Assembly: GCF_033095785.1 (NCBI RefSeq)
Contig: NZ_CP137134.1
Span: 186,001-250,000, forward strand
Direction of reading: 5' to 3'
Source: Nitrosospira sp. Is2
GTDB taxonomy: Bacteria; Pseudomonadota; Gammaproteobacteria; Burkholderiales; Nitrosomonadaceae
DNA: 64,000 nucleotides
Each line of letters starts with the position of its first letter. Within the stretch, counting starts at the first letter, position 1. Under the pieces are notes generated by a model that was not told the origin of the DNA, did no database searches, and saw only the letters and a program-made list of their open reading frames with translations. Both the position numbers and the translations under genes were made by a program. Shown piece by piece: positions 8,904 through 17,876 of this stretch.

Positions 8904-10196
8904 ATGTCGATATCCGATCCACGCGATTCAGACGAGCCATACCGCGACGCTGAACCGCCATTCATGCAAGCCCCACTGAAAGCAAAAAAGGGACGCGGCG
9001 CGGTATCGAACTTGCAAGGGCGTTACGAGACTCTGATACGCGAGGATATCGACGATGGCTGGACCGGCGAAAGCCTCGGCGATTGCGAGCGAAGCGCAGC
9101 AGTCGGCGCTCAGGCCGGCGCCCAGCCCGCCGCAGAAATGGACCAGGTACCCGGACCGGACGGGGCAGCGGCGTGGAAGACGCAAATCATCGAGGAGCAG
9201 GCCAAGAGCATCCTCAGCCGCAACAAGTCCCCTGATGTTCCGTTCAGCATTTCGCTCAATCCTTATCGCGGCTGCGAGCATGGCTGCATTTACTGTTTCG
9301 CGCGCCCCACCCACAGTTATCTCGGGCTCTCCCCGGGGCTGGATTTCGAGAGCAAAATTTTCGCCAAGATAAATGCTCCGGACTTGCTGAGGCAGGAATT
9401 GTCGAGAGCCTCCCATGTACCGGAGCCCATCGCGCTCGGCGTCAATACCGATGCATATCAACCGTGCGAACGCGAGTTGCGGCTGACCCGCCGGGTGCTG
9501 GAGGTGCTGCGCGAGTGCCAGCACCCGGTGGCGCTGATCACGAAATCTTCCCTTATCGAGCGCGACATCGACTTACTGGCGGAAATGGCATCGCGACGGC
9601 TCGCGATGACAGCGGTGACTTTGACCACCCTCGACGCGGAGGTGGCGCGCACTCTGGAACCCCGCGCGACCGCGCCCATGCGCCGCCTGCGCACGATCCG
9701 CACCTTGACCGACGCGGGCATTCCGGTTGGGGTCAGCATCGCGCCAGTCATCCCCTTCGTGACAGAGCCTGACCTCGAACGCATATTGGTGGCGGCAGCG
9801 GAAGCCGGCGCCATTAATGCGGGCTACGTCACGCTGCGCCTGCCTTGGGAAGTCAGTCCGCTATTCCGGCAATGGCTTGAAGCCCATTTTCCGGATAGGG
9901 CGGCGCGGGTGATGAACCGGGTGCGCGACATCCACGGGGGCAAGGACTATGACTCAAGCTTCGGCAAGCGCATGCACGGCCAAGGAATCTGGGCGGACCT
10001 GATCCGGCAGCGCTTCGAGAAAACCGTGGCGCGTCTCGGCTTGGGTATACGTTCTGGCCGTTTTAAAGGACTGGATACCTCCCTTTTCCAGCGACCTTCA
10101 ATCACCCCAGCGCTTGAACGGAACACGGGCGAGGGCGCGGGAAAGAAAAAATCGGGCAAGGCGCGAGACGCCGGGGGGCAGTTCGAGCTGTTTTAA
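8904..10196 (+). CDS. PA0069-family radical SAM protein
   Basis: A 430-residue radical SAM enzyme of the PA0069 group, related in architecture to spore photoproduct lyase-like proteins. The 4Fe-4S motif is C124-x3-C128-x2-C131 (CEHGCIYC), preceded by SLNPYRG and followed by FARPTHSYLG. Later conserved segments include GVNTDAYQPCE, ITKSSLIERDIDLL and YVTLRLPWE. The C-terminal tail is Lys/Gly-rich. Family members are widespread in proteobacteria, but the reaction is not firmly known. The start may be 8904 or a little downstream, since no strong ribosome-binding site is seen. It stands alone. Confidence 0.85.
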   Translation: MSISDPRDSDEPYRDAEPPFMQAPLKAKKGRGAVSNLQGRYETLIREDIDDGWTGESLGDCERSAAVGAQAGAQPAAEMDQVPGPDGAAAWKTQIIEEQAKSILSRNKSPDVPFSISLNPYRGCEHGCIYCFARPTHSYLGLSPGLDFESKIFAKINAPDLLRQELSRASHVPEPIALGVNTDAYQPCERELRLTRRVLEVLRECQHPVALITKSSLIERDIDLLAEMASRRLAMTAVTLTTLDAEVARTLEPRATAPMRRLRTIRTLTDAGIPVGVSIAPVIPFVTEPDLERILVAAAEAGAINAGYVTLRLPWEVSPLFRQWLEAHFPDRAARVMNRVRDIHGGKDYDSSFGKRMHGQGIWADLIRQRFEKTVARLGLGIRSGRFKGLDTSLFQRPSITPALERNTGEGAGKKKSGKARDAGGQFELF

Positions 10197-10392
10197 TCGA
10201 ACTGTCCAGCGGTTGCCGTAAAAACAGGTACGACTGCGTTACTTGAGGTGATGCGTATCCCCGACGGATGGGTTATCACGGCTTGTCCTGTCAGCCCGCA
10301 GCACTTTCGGGGAAGCTAGGGTTCCCCTCGTCGCCTTCCCCGCGCTACGCGGAACCCAGGTTCAGGGTTAGAGGAATTGGCAGGCCAAGCAA

Positions 10393-11163
10393 CTACGCGA
10401 ACTTCAACTCCACTTTAACCAAGCCCGCGGCAACGTCCTTGGCAACTTCCTCGGCGGCGTCGGCAGCTTCGGATTCCAGCCGCCTCCACAAGCACTTTCC
10501 CTTGCTTTCTTTTTCAATCATCTCCAGTTGCCGGGTGTGAGCCTCGAGTTCGTCCGGTGTCGGCGGCAGCACGATCAAGTGCAACTCATGCAGATTCGCG
10601 GCAAGGTCGAGCGTGGGCTCAGCCTCCAGTTCCATTAGCAGGCTTTCCTGTCCGCGCGTCATGCCGAGGTAGACCTCCGCCAGCAACTCGGCATCCAGCA
10701 GCGCGCCGTGTAAGGCACGCCGTGAATTATCCACCTCATACCGTTCACAGAGCGCATCCAGGTTGTTCCTCTTCCCCGGATACAGCTCTTTCGCGATTTT
10801 CAGCGTGTCCGTCACTGAATGGCAGCATTCGCACAGCTGAGGCAACGCCGCGAGGCCCAGTTCATGGTCAAGGAAGGCGACGTCGAAGGGCGCGTTGTGC
10901 ATGATCAGCTCAGCACCATCGAGAAACTCGATCAGCTCGTGCACAATATCGCCAAACTTGTGCTTGTCCTGAAGAAATTCCGTGGTTAATCCATGGACCT
11001 GCAGTGCACCCTCCTCGATCTCCCGCTCGGGATTCAGATAATAATGAAAGCGGCGGCCCGTCAGCCTGCGGCTCTTCATCTCCACTGCGGCGATTTCGAT
11101 AATACGATGACCGAGCTTGGGTTCAAGGCCGGTTGTTTCCGTGTCGATAAAAATCTGGCGCAT
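10393..11163 (-). CDS. dnaQ: DNA polymerase III epsilon subunit
   Basis: A 256-residue 3'-5' proofreading exonuclease of the replicative polymerase. The DEDDh motifs are visible: DTETTG (D7, E9), HNAPFDVAFLD, and HGALLDAELLAEVY with the catalytic His and Asp. The C-terminal third should bind the alpha subunit. The start at 11163 has GAGGAAA upstream; longer in-frame extension to 11307 is only read-through over rnhA. The gene begins one base after the rnhA stop codon, so the methyltransferase-rnhA-dnaQ genes form one translation-coupled operon, an arrangement common in betaproteobacteria. Confidence 0.95.
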   Translation of the reverse strand: MRQIFIDTETTGLEPKLGHRIIEIAAVEMKSRRLTGRRFHYYLNPEREIEEGALQVHGLTTEFLQDKHKFGDIVHELIEFLDGAELIMHNAPFDVAFLDHELGLAALPQLCECCHSVTDTLKIAKELYPGKRNNLDALCERYEVDNSRRALHGALLDAELLAEVYLGMTRGQESLLMELEAEPTLDLAANLHELHLIVLPPTPDELEAHTRQLEMIEKESKGKCLWRRLESEAADAAEEVAKDVAAGLVKVELKFA

Positions 11164-11164
11164 C

Positions 11165-11752
11165 TTATTGGTTTCCTCTTTCCTGCTGTCCCGCGTTCGG
11201 CGGGTCCGCCTCTTCGATCCTTGACGTCTTGTTCGTCGTCTTACCCGCCAAATTCTCCGCAACAAATCGGTCCGGGGTTGGGGAGGCGGTGAGAGCTGCG
11301 TTCTCAAGCACCGACTGAACGCCCTGATTAGCCAGTCTGTCGGCCTGTTCGTTGCCGTCGTGGCCGGAATGACCGCGCACCCAAAGCCATTCTATTTTGT
11401 GCCGTTGTGTCAGGCGATCCAGTTCTTTCCACAGGTCGTCGTTTTTGACCGGTTTTTTGTCCGCTGTGCGCCAATCGCGCTTTTTCCACGAATGGATCCA
11501 TTCGCTGATGCCCTTCTGGACATACGTGGAGTCGGTGTGGACCCGAACCTCGCAGGGCTTTGTTAGCGCTTCCAGCGCGCGAATGACCGCGAGCAGCTCC
11601 ATGCGGTTGTTGGTCGTCAGTTTTTCGCCGCCGCATAACTCGCGCGTACGTCCGTTATATCGCAGCAGCGCGCCCCAGCCGCCCACTCCCGGGTTCCCTT
11701 TGCAGGCCCCGTCGGTAAATATGTCCACTACTGCCGTGCGCGGCGCTTTCAC
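11165..11752 (-). CDS. rnhA: Ribonuclease HI with C-terminal extension
   Basis: RNase HI cuts RNA in RNA-DNA hybrids. The catalytic carboxylates are visible: D14 (IFTDGACKGNPG), E52 (MELLAVI), D74 (HTDSTYV) and D138 (EQADRLA), plus the loop His in RGHSGHDGN. The 195-residue product carries about 45 residues beyond the usual ~150, polar and without motif. The start is GTG 11752, which overlaps the upstream methyltransferase stop as GTGA, indicating translational coupling. The SD-like AAGGA lies almost on the start, consistent with reinitiation rather than independent loading. Confidence 0.95.
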   Translation of the reverse strand: MKAPRTAVVDIFTDGACKGNPGVGGWGALLRYNGRTRELCGGEKLTTNNRMELLAVIRALEALTKPCEVRVHTDSTYVQKGISEWIHSWKKRDWRTADKKPVKNDDLWKELDRLTQRHKIEWLWVRGHSGHDGNEQADRLANQGVQSVLENAALTASPTPDRFVAENLAGKTTNKTSRIEEADPPNAGQQERGNQ

Positions 11753-12525
11753 TCCTTGACGCGCGCCTCAGTCTTGCTGCGCGCAGCCCTGCGGGGTTCT
11801 TTCCCCGTCGCGTTGCCCGTGAGCTTTTGCGCGACCGGCGCCATCGCCCTTCTTCGTGCGCGAACTTCCTTCCACTCGGGCTTGATAACGCGCATGCCGT
11901 GCACGCGCTTGACCGCCGTCAGAAAATATACGCCGCCGGAAGACTGCCACCACCGATCGCCGACCCCTTCCATGAATCCGAATCGCTTCAGCCACTTCTC
12001 CTGGCTGAATGGGGGCACGTAGCAGCATAAGCGGTCTTCGGTAATCTCAAAATCCAGCAATGTCAGCCAATCCTTGAGCCTCGGCCGCGCGATGAAATTG
12101 CCTCGCCAGGGATAGTCATCGTTCATTGAACCGAAAAGCCCCCGTACGCCCCAAAGACTGCGGGGGTTGAAGCCGCAAACGATTGCATGCCCTTCCGGCA
12201 CCAACACCCGTTGCACCTCGCGCAGGATCTGGTGCGGATTGGCACTGAACTCGAGTATATGAGGCAACAGCACCAGATCGATGCTATTCGATTCGATCGG
12301 TAGAAAATCCGGAGCCGCACGCACTGCGCCTCCCTCTTCCGTCGATATGCCGAACTGGAGCGGCATGCGGTTGGCGCGCAGGAAATCGTACTGTGGAAAA
12401 CCGATCTGCACGGCGTGGTAACCGAAAACATCGGCTACGGCCCTGTCAAAATGATTTTGTTCCCTCTCCAGCAAATACTGGCCCAAACAGGTTCCAAACC
12501 ATTCCAGTTTGTTATTCGTTGGCAT
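11749..12525 (-). CDS. SAM-dependent methyltransferase upstream of rnhA
   Basis: A 258-residue class I methyltransferase (type 11-like). The SAM-binding region is less canonical: FGYHAVQIGFPQ, then SNSIDLVLLPHILEFSANPHQILREVQRVLVPEGHAIVCGFNPRSLWG with the typical post-motif strand. The C-terminus is Arg/Lys/Ala-rich and may contact nucleic acid or be disordered. It is the first gene of the methyltransferase-rnhA-dnaQ operon (4-nt overlap with rnhA) and is divergent from gloB. The substrate is unknown. Confidence 0.85.
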   Translation of the reverse strand: MPTNNKLEWFGTCLGQYLLEREQNHFDRAVADVFGYHAVQIGFPQYDFLRANRMPLQFGISTEEGGAVRAAPDFLPIESNSIDLVLLPHILEFSANPHQILREVQRVLVPEGHAIVCGFNPRSLWGVRGLFGSMNDDYPWRGNFIARPRLKDWLTLLDFEITEDRLCCYVPPFSQEKWLKRFGFMEGVGDRWWQSSGGVYFLTAVKRVHGMRVIKPEWKEVRARRRAMAPVAQKLTGNATGKEPRRAARSKTEARVKE

Positions 12526-12712
12526 ATAGTAATGGTGCAGGGATGACGGCAGTTTGGAAATCCATCCATACGCGGCTATATTCGCTCGATTCGCTCGCGT
12601 TGAATTTCGGGCAGCCGCGAATTGTCATTACATTTGACATCGTAATCAATATGCCGGGTTTGACTCTGTCCAATCCGATTTTGATCCGCTCACTCGCTAG
12701 TTACCCTTGATT

Positions 12713-13504
12713 ATGGCCGTTCCCCACATCCTCCCGCTCCGCGCTTTCAAGGACAATTATATCTGGGTGATCCGGGACCATTCCGACGCTGCCGTGGTTG
12801 ATCCCGGCGACGCCGCACCCGTGCTGGATTACCTGAGCCGCGAGAAGCTAAAGCTCATCGCGATTCTCAACACGCACCACCATAATGACCATGTGGGAGG
12901 CAATGCCGCGCTGCTGCAAGAGTTTAACGTGCCGGTCTACGGGCCCATCAGAGAGCCGATTTCAACACTCACCCATCGCCTCAGGGAATGCGACGAAAAA
13001 GAAAACGAAGAAGGCAACGTATACCTTCCGGAATTTTCTATTACCCTCAGTGTGCTGGATATTCCCGGCCATACCGCCGGGCATATCGCCTATTATGGCG
13101 CAAACCTGCTATTTTGTGGTGACACCCTGTTTGCCTGTGGCTGTGGACGATTATTTGAGGGCACGCCGCAACAAATGGTTCAGTCTTTGGAAAAACTCTC
13201 CGACCTGCCCAATGAAACACAGGTCTATTGCGGCCACGAATACACGCTCGACAACATTCGCTTTGCCCGCGTGGTGGAGCCTGGCAACCAGACCCTGATA
13301 AAACGCGAAAAAACCGTCGAAAACCTGCGGAAGCTTAATGCCCCTACCCTGCCCTCGACCATTGGGCTGGAAAAAGCCACCAACCCGTTCCTGCGCTGTA
13401 ATCAGCCTGAAGTCATTCAGGCCGCGAGTCGACATGCCGGGAGGGCATTGACCGACCGCGTCGACGTATTCGCCGCTATCCGCGAATGGAAGGACAATTT
13501 TTAG
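12713..13504 (+). CDS. gloB: Hydroxyacylglutathione hydrolase (glyoxalase II)
   Basis: Hydrolyses S-lactoylglutathione to lactate and glutathione in methylglyoxal detoxification. The binuclear metal motif is T-H55-H56-H57-x-D59-H60 (NTHHHNDHVGG); later ligands lie in PGHTAGHI, FCGDTLF and YCGHEYT. The product has 263 residues, normal for the family. ATG 12713 is preferred to the in-frame TTG two codons earlier. Divergent from the methyltransferase-rnhA-dnaQ operon. Confidence 0.95.
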   Translation: MAVPHILPLRAFKDNYIWVIRDHSDAAVVDPGDAAPVLDYLSREKLKLIAILNTHHHNDHVGGNAALLQEFNVPVYGPIREPISTLTHRLRECDEKENEEGNVYLPEFSITLSVLDIPGHTAGHIAYYGANLLFCGDTLFACGCGRLFEGTPQQMVQSLEKLSDLPNETQVYCGHEYTLDNIRFARVVEPGNQTLIKREKTVENLRKLNAPTLPSTIGLEKATNPFLRCNQPEVIQAASRHAGRALTDRVDVFAAIREWKDNF

Positions 13505-13749
13505 TTGGACCGAATAAAACGAACAGGCGGTGAATGCTTGAGCGCTTGCATTGTCCCATGATTATGCTTTACTTCAGAAAGACCTCGGAGACGATACTGC
13601 ACAGCTAGCGGATCAAACCGATTGTTACAGTTGTCGAAATACCGAAAGGGCAGTTGGCGGGCAGCTGGCGGCAGTTTGAACCGCGGCGCCCCGCTACCGA
13701 TATTGCCCTCCCATCCGTGAATGAAGCGGCGTTGCCAAGGAGGAAAGAC

Positions 13750-14865
13750 ATGAATCCTTTTGAACCGTTATTACAACTCGGCCAGTCTATCTGGCTGGAC
13801 TCGATCAGCCGCGATCTCATCAATAGCGGCGAATTGCAACGCATGGTGAATGAAGACAAGCTGCGCGGCGTAACCAGCAATCCCACGATTTTCGAGCAGG
13901 CGATGGCCCACGGCCAAAGCTATGACCACGCAATGCGCCAGCTGCTACGGTCGAATCGGCAACTAAGCGACAAGGATTTATTTGAAGCGCTTGCGTTCGA
14001 GGACATTCGCATGGCGGCGGATGTGCTGCGGCCGGTCTACGACGCGACGCAGGGCGGCGACGGCTATGTCAGCCTTGAAGTTTCGCCGCATCTCGCCAAC
14101 GATATGGAAGCAACCGTGGCGGACGTGCACCGGCTATGGAATGCCGTGCAGCGCCCCAATCTGATGATCAAGATTCCCGCAACCCCGGCGGGCATTCCCG
14201 CGATTACCCAGTGCATCGCCGCGGGTATCAATATCAATGTGACCCTGATGTTTTCGCTGCAGAATTATGCCGATGTCTCGCAAGCCTACATTCGTGGGCT
14301 CGGCCACCGCGCCGATACGAAGCCGGATTCGGCTGCGCCGTGGCCGGCTTCGGTTGCATCGTTTTTTGTCAGCCGCGTGGATAGCGCGGTAGACCCGTTG
14401 CTGGATAAAATAGGCACTACCGAGGCGCTGAGCCTGAGGGGAAAGATCGCCATCGCCAACGCCAGGCTTGCTTATCAGCGCTTCCGGGAAACATTCTATG
14501 GCGAGCCTTTCGCCGGGCTGCGTGCTCAGGGTGCGCCTGTACAACGCCCGCTTTGGGGCAGCACCGGCACGAAAAATCCCGCTTATTCCGACGTGATGTA
14601 CGTTGAACAACTGATCGGCCCAGACACCGTCAATACGCTTCCGCCGAAAACGATGGCAGCGTTTCGCGATCACGGCCGCGTGCGCCCAACGCTCCAGGAA
14701 GGGATCGAGCAGGCCGATGCGGATGTGGCGAAGCTGCGCGAACTGGGCATTGACCTGGACGCCGTTACCCGACAACTTCAGGAGGACGGCGTGGCCGCTT
14801 TTGCCGCCTCGTATGACAAGTTGCTGGCCGCGCTGAACGGCAAGCGCCAGAGTATCGCAGCTTGA
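13750..14865 (+). CDS. tal: Transaldolase
   Basis: A 371-residue transaldolase, moving a dihydroxyacetone unit between sugar phosphates in the non-oxidative pentose phosphate pathway. The Schiff-base lysine is K141 in LMIKIPAT. Other signatures are RGVTSNPTIFEQA and the GSTGTKNPAYSDVMYVEQLIGP segment. The length fits the longer bacterial class. AAGGAGG lies 7 nt before ATG 13750 and decides the start over the upstream in-frame ATG 13654. The gnd gene follows after 40 nt, so the two are likely cotranscribed. Confidence 0.95.
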   Translation: MNPFEPLLQLGQSIWLDSISRDLINSGELQRMVNEDKLRGVTSNPTIFEQAMAHGQSYDHAMRQLLRSNRQLSDKDLFEALAFEDIRMAADVLRPVYDATQGGDGYVSLEVSPHLANDMEATVADVHRLWNAVQRPNLMIKIPATPAGIPAITQCIAAGININVTLMFSLQNYADVSQAYIRGLGHRADTKPDSAAPWPASVASFFVSRVDSAVDPLLDKIGTTEALSLRGKIAIANARLAYQRFRETFYGEPFAGLRAQGAPVQRPLWGSTGTKNPAYSDVMYVEQLIGPDTVNTLPPKTMAAFRDHGRVRPTLQEGIEQADADVAKLRELGIDLDAVTRQLQEDGVAAFAASYDKLLAALNGKRQSIAA

Positions 14866-14905
14866 ACGGACAGCATCTGTCCATCACATTCACAGGGAGA
14901 AAACG

Positions 14906-15811
14906 ATGGAGCTCGGAATGATCGGCCTGGGGCGCATGGGCGGCCCGATGGCACAACGGTTGATACGCGGAGGCCACCGCGTCGCCGGTTTCGCCCGCCA
15001 CTCGGAGGCGGTAAAGCAGCTGGAGGAAATAAATGTCTTGCCGGCAACATCGTTTGAAGAGCTCGTCAGTTCGCTCAAACCTCCACGCATTATCTGGCTG
15101 ATGATTCCCGCGGGCACGCCGGTGGACGAGAATATAGCCGCGTTGCTGCCACTGCTCGAACCCGACGATGTCATTATCGACGGCGGCAATTCGAACTACA
15201 AGGATACGCAACGCCGTGCGCAGATGCTTAAGTCTAGCCGCATCCATTATGTGGACACCGGTACCAGCGGCGGCATCTGGGGCCTGCAGAACGGCTATAG
15301 CATCATGGTGGGTGGCGATGAGCCGGTCGTTGCACGGCTGCGCCCGATCTTCGAAACCCTCGCTCCGGCCGCGGACAAAGGCTGGGGTCACGTTGGCCCG
15401 AGTGGCGCGGGCCACTTCACCAAGATGGTTCACAACGGCATCGAGTACGGCATGATGCAGGCTTATGGCGAAGGCTTCGCGATCATGCGCCATAAAACGG
15501 AATTCAATCTGGACCTGCACCAGGTGGCCGAAATCTGGCGTGACGGCAGCGTGGTGCAATCGTGGCTGCTCGACCTGACCGCGGCCGCGCTGGCGAAAAA
15601 TCCCGATCTCGACGGCATCGCCCCCTATGTGTCGGATTCGGGCGAGGGCCGCTGGACCGTTGCCGAGGCGATCGACCTTAATGTCGCCGCACCGGTCATC
15701 ACGCTGGCGCTGTTGCAAAGGTTGCAGTCGCGCGATCAGGAATCGTTCTCCAACAAGCTTCTATCCGCCCTGCGGAACCAGTTCGGCGGCCATGAGATGA
15801 AGAAGGAATAA
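14906..15811 (+). CDS. gnd: 6-phosphogluconate dehydrogenase, short (GndA/YqeC) type
   Basis: Oxidatively decarboxylates 6-phosphogluconate to ribulose 5-phosphate. The N-terminal nucleotide site is GLGRMGGPMA. Substrate and catalytic motifs are GGNSNYKDT, TSGGIWG, and the lysine in GAGHFTKMVHNGIEYGMMQ. At 301 residues it belongs to the short NAD-preferring class rather than the ~470-residue enzyme; the cofactor assignment is inferred. GGGAG precedes ATG 14906. It follows tal in the same operon. Confidence 0.94.
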   Translation: MELGMIGLGRMGGPMAQRLIRGGHRVAGFARHSEAVKQLEEINVLPATSFEELVSSLKPPRIIWLMIPAGTPVDENIAALLPLLEPDDVIIDGGNSNYKDTQRRAQMLKSSRIHYVDTGTSGGIWGLQNGYSIMVGGDEPVVARLRPIFETLAPAADKGWGHVGPSGAGHFTKMVHNGIEYGMMQAYGEGFAIMRHKTEFNLDLHQVAEIWRDGSVVQSWLLDLTAAALAKNPDLDGIAPYVSDSGEGRWTVAEAIDLNVAAPVITLALLQRLQSRDQESFSNKLLSALRNQFGGHEMKKE

Positions 15812-16107
15812 GCTGGACATAACAGCAAAACGGGCGGCAGATCATTATATCGGTGTAGTTTGGTACTTTTTTGATCGCCGCATTCTCCTAATTTTGAACG
15901 ACCGGTAGTTACTGTTGGAATCGCCAGAATAGGACTTATTGGGGAGTGTGTTTCCCGTCAATAAGATACTTTAGACATGCGCAACTTGACGAAATACCCT
16001 CCTTCCGATATTCTTCACGCTCTGTTGTAATCGATTCCAAACCCTTTCCATAAACGCCCGGGCGCAGGTTTCCCGTTCCTGTTCGATCACTGTCCGCGAG
16101 ACTTGAT
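15812..16107. other. Intergenic region downstream of gnd
   Basis: About 300 bases before the first of three small exported paralogues. No ORF, hairpin with U-run or clear promoter was recognised. Confidence 0.4.
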
Positions 16108-16542
16108 ATGAACCTCCCCAGATTTGTCGCTACTTTTTCCCTGCTTGCCGTTTTTGCTGCGGCGAGCCCGCTTGCAGGCGCAGCGGAAAACTTCGATATC
16201 GACGCAGTCGTTAAGAGCGCCAAAACCAGAAGCGATCATGAGGCGGTGGCAAAGTATTATGAAGATGCGGCCAAAGAGGCGCAGGTAAAGGCATCGGAAC
16301 AGCAATCGTTGCTTGAAGAGTATGAGAGCAAGGGCTACCTCTATGGCAGGAATGCCGAAGATATGAAGTCCCGAGCCAGCGCGGCACTGCGTAAATACGA
16401 GAAAGCAGCACAGTCCAGCAGCAAAGAGGCGGCCATGCACCGGCAGATGGCTGCCCAGCTCGGCGACAGCTCCGGTGAACACGGCGCAAAGGCTTTTAAT
16501 GTTGCGAATGAGCCTCCCCGTGAGAACAGCCTGCCGCAGTAA
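16108..16542 (+). CDS. Secreted coiled-coil protein, tandem paralogue 1
   Basis: A 144-residue exported protein of unknown function, first of three tandem paralogues. A signal peptide ends near LAGAAENF. The mature part carries the shared core: DHEAVAKYYEDAAKEAQVKA, LLEEYESKGYLYGRNAEDM and SAALRKYEKAAQ. Long Ala/Glu/Lys-rich helices indicate coiled coil. The tail is polar and rich in Ser, Pro and Asn. Probably periplasmic or surface. All three copies lie between gnd and pgl. Confidence 0.75.
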   Translation: MNLPRFVATFSLLAVFAAASPLAGAAENFDIDAVVKSAKTRSDHEAVAKYYEDAAKEAQVKASEQQSLLEEYESKGYLYGRNAEDMKSRASAALRKYEKAAQSSSKEAAMHRQMAAQLGDSSGEHGAKAFNVANEPPRENSLPQ

Positions 16543-16713
16543 CGGGTAAGCAAGCCAGCTCAGCAATACAGTCAAACGATCGAACAACGACACGGGAAGA
16601 TAGGGGGCACCCTCGGCTGATCCTCCTATTTTTTCGCCTGAAAATAAACCTCACGCCTGTGTTACAGCGATATCGATGACGGCCCCCTTATCCATACTTT
16701 ATACATAAGTAAG

Positions 16714-16742
16714 TTGACAAAGTGTGGGTATTTGTGTATTCT
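16714..16742 (+). promoter_or_regulatory. Sigma-70 promoter of paralogue 2
   Basis: TTGACA (16714-16719), a 17-base spacer, then TATTCT (16737-16742) is a near-consensus promoter. It lies about 85 bases upstream of the chosen ATG at 16828. It also argues against translation from the upstream in-frame TTG at 16714, because that codon is the -35 box itself. Confidence 0.7.
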
Positions 16743-16827
16743 TCGCACCATGGTAGCTCGAAAAGACAGAAAGAACAGACATGCAGCAATTCCGTCAGAG
16801 AAACCAAAGTCAGAGAGAGGTGTGATC

Positions 16828-17214
16828 ATGAAAGCCGGAAAAATTGTTACCAGTTTATCTTTGCTCGGCCTGCTAGCCGCGCTGAGTTCACCTGCGTTCT
16901 CCTTTGACGTTAACTCCGCCCTTCAAAATGCGTCAACAGCGCATGAGCATGAGGTAGTCGCAAAGTACTATCAGGAAGTAGCCAAGGAGATGCAGGCAAA
17001 ACAGCGGGAACAGAAAGAGTTGTTGAATGAGTACGAAAACCATAGTTATCTCTATGGCAGGCAGGCTCAGGATCTGCAAGCCCATACCGAGGCCTTGGCG
17101 CGCAAGTACGAAAAAGAAGCACAAGCCAGCATGAAAGAAGCTGAGTTGCATCACCAGATGGCCTTGCAACTTGAGGAACAAAACCCTTCAGGACAGCGGT
17201 TGAGCGTCAGATAA
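16828..17214 (+). CDS. Secreted coiled-coil protein, tandem paralogue 2
   Basis: A 128-residue exported protein. The signal peptide is MKAGKIVTSLSLLGLL followed by cleavage near SPAFS. The mature core is EHEVVAKYYQEVAKEMQAKQ, LLNEYENHSYLYGRQAQDL and ALARKYEKEAQ, aligning without gaps to paralogues 1 and 3. ATG 16828 has a purine-rich AGAGAGG upstream and its own sigma-70 promoter. It is the shortest of the three, ending soon after the coiled coil. Function is unknown. Confidence 0.75.
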   Translation: MKAGKIVTSLSLLGLLAALSSPAFSFDVNSALQNASTAHEHEVVAKYYQEVAKEMQAKQREQKELLNEYENHSYLYGRQAQDLQAHTEALARKYEKEAQASMKEAELHHQMALQLEEQNPSGQRLSVR

Positions 17215-17247
17215 CTGGCATTTGAACCCGATTTGTTTCATACTATC

Positions 17248-17282
17248 TAAGGCGGGATACAGCATTGCCTGTAGCCGCCTTA
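17248..17282. terminator. Large two-part hairpin after paralogue 2
   Basis: Arms TAAGGCGG and CCGCCTTA (8 bp), then an inner TACAG/CTGTA stem with loop CATTGC, 34 bases after the stop codon. No U-run follows, so it may be a transcript-stabilising or processing structure rather than a simple intrinsic terminator. Confidence 0.45.
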
Positions 17283-17405
17283 GTAAGCAGATAATCAGCT
17301 CCGCAAACCCTAGTTAGCAAACAGTCAACAGATGGCTAGCCCCCTGCCATTTTGCGCTCGCATCCCATTTCACGCGAACCAGAATATGGCGAAGGGCACC
17401 TCCTT

Positions 17406-17876
17406 ATGAATAAAGCGCGACAAAATCCTGAAACCCTTAAGATATTATTCATGCTGGGCTTGGTGATTGCAGGTCCACTCCCGGTTGCAGGTGCGGAGGA
17501 TTTGGGTGCTCATGCCGCCAAACGTATTGACCTCGCGCAAAGCAGCCATGCAATAGTTTCACCGACGCAATTTGAAGCTGAGGCCAGCAAGAATCATGAG
17601 ACTGTAGCCAAGTATTACGAGGATTCCGCTGCGGAGCTGCGGGCAAAGGCTGAGGAGCACAAGCTGTTACTGGAGCAATACGAAAACAAGAGCTATCTTT
17701 ACGGTAAAAAAGCGCAGGATCTTCAATCACACGCATCGGCATTGATACGCAAGTACGAGCAGGCCGCGGAGGCAGATGCCAAAAAAGCAGATACCCATCG
17801 TAGAATTGGGTCCCGACTCAAGGAAAACTCCGATACGGAATCCAAACTCAACACTGCTAATGCGTCCCGGCGATAA
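17406..17876 (+). CDS. Secreted coiled-coil protein, tandem paralogue 3
   Basis: A 156-residue exported protein. The signal peptide extends to about residue 30 (GLVIAGPLPVAGA), then about 25 extra residues precede the shared core NHETVAKYYEDSAAELRAKA, LLEQYENKSYLYGKKAQDL and ALIRKYEQAAE. The tail is Asn/Ser/Lys-rich. ATG 17406 follows GAAGGG at about 9 nt. The most conserved block across all three copies is the Tyr-rich EYENxSYLYGxxAQDL segment. Function is unknown. Confidence 0.75.
   Translation: MNKARQNPETLKILFMLGLVIAGPLPVAGAEDLGAHAAKRIDLAQSSHAIVSPTQFEAEASKNHETVAKYYEDSAAELRAKAEEHKLLLEQYENKSYLYGKKAQDLQSHASALIRKYEQAAEADAKKADTHRRIGSRLKENSDTESKLNTANASRR

Noticed and set aside
16714..16827. N-terminal extension of paralogue 2
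   Set aside because: The proposed start codon is the -35 box of a near-consensus promoter, and the signal peptide begins at 16828.
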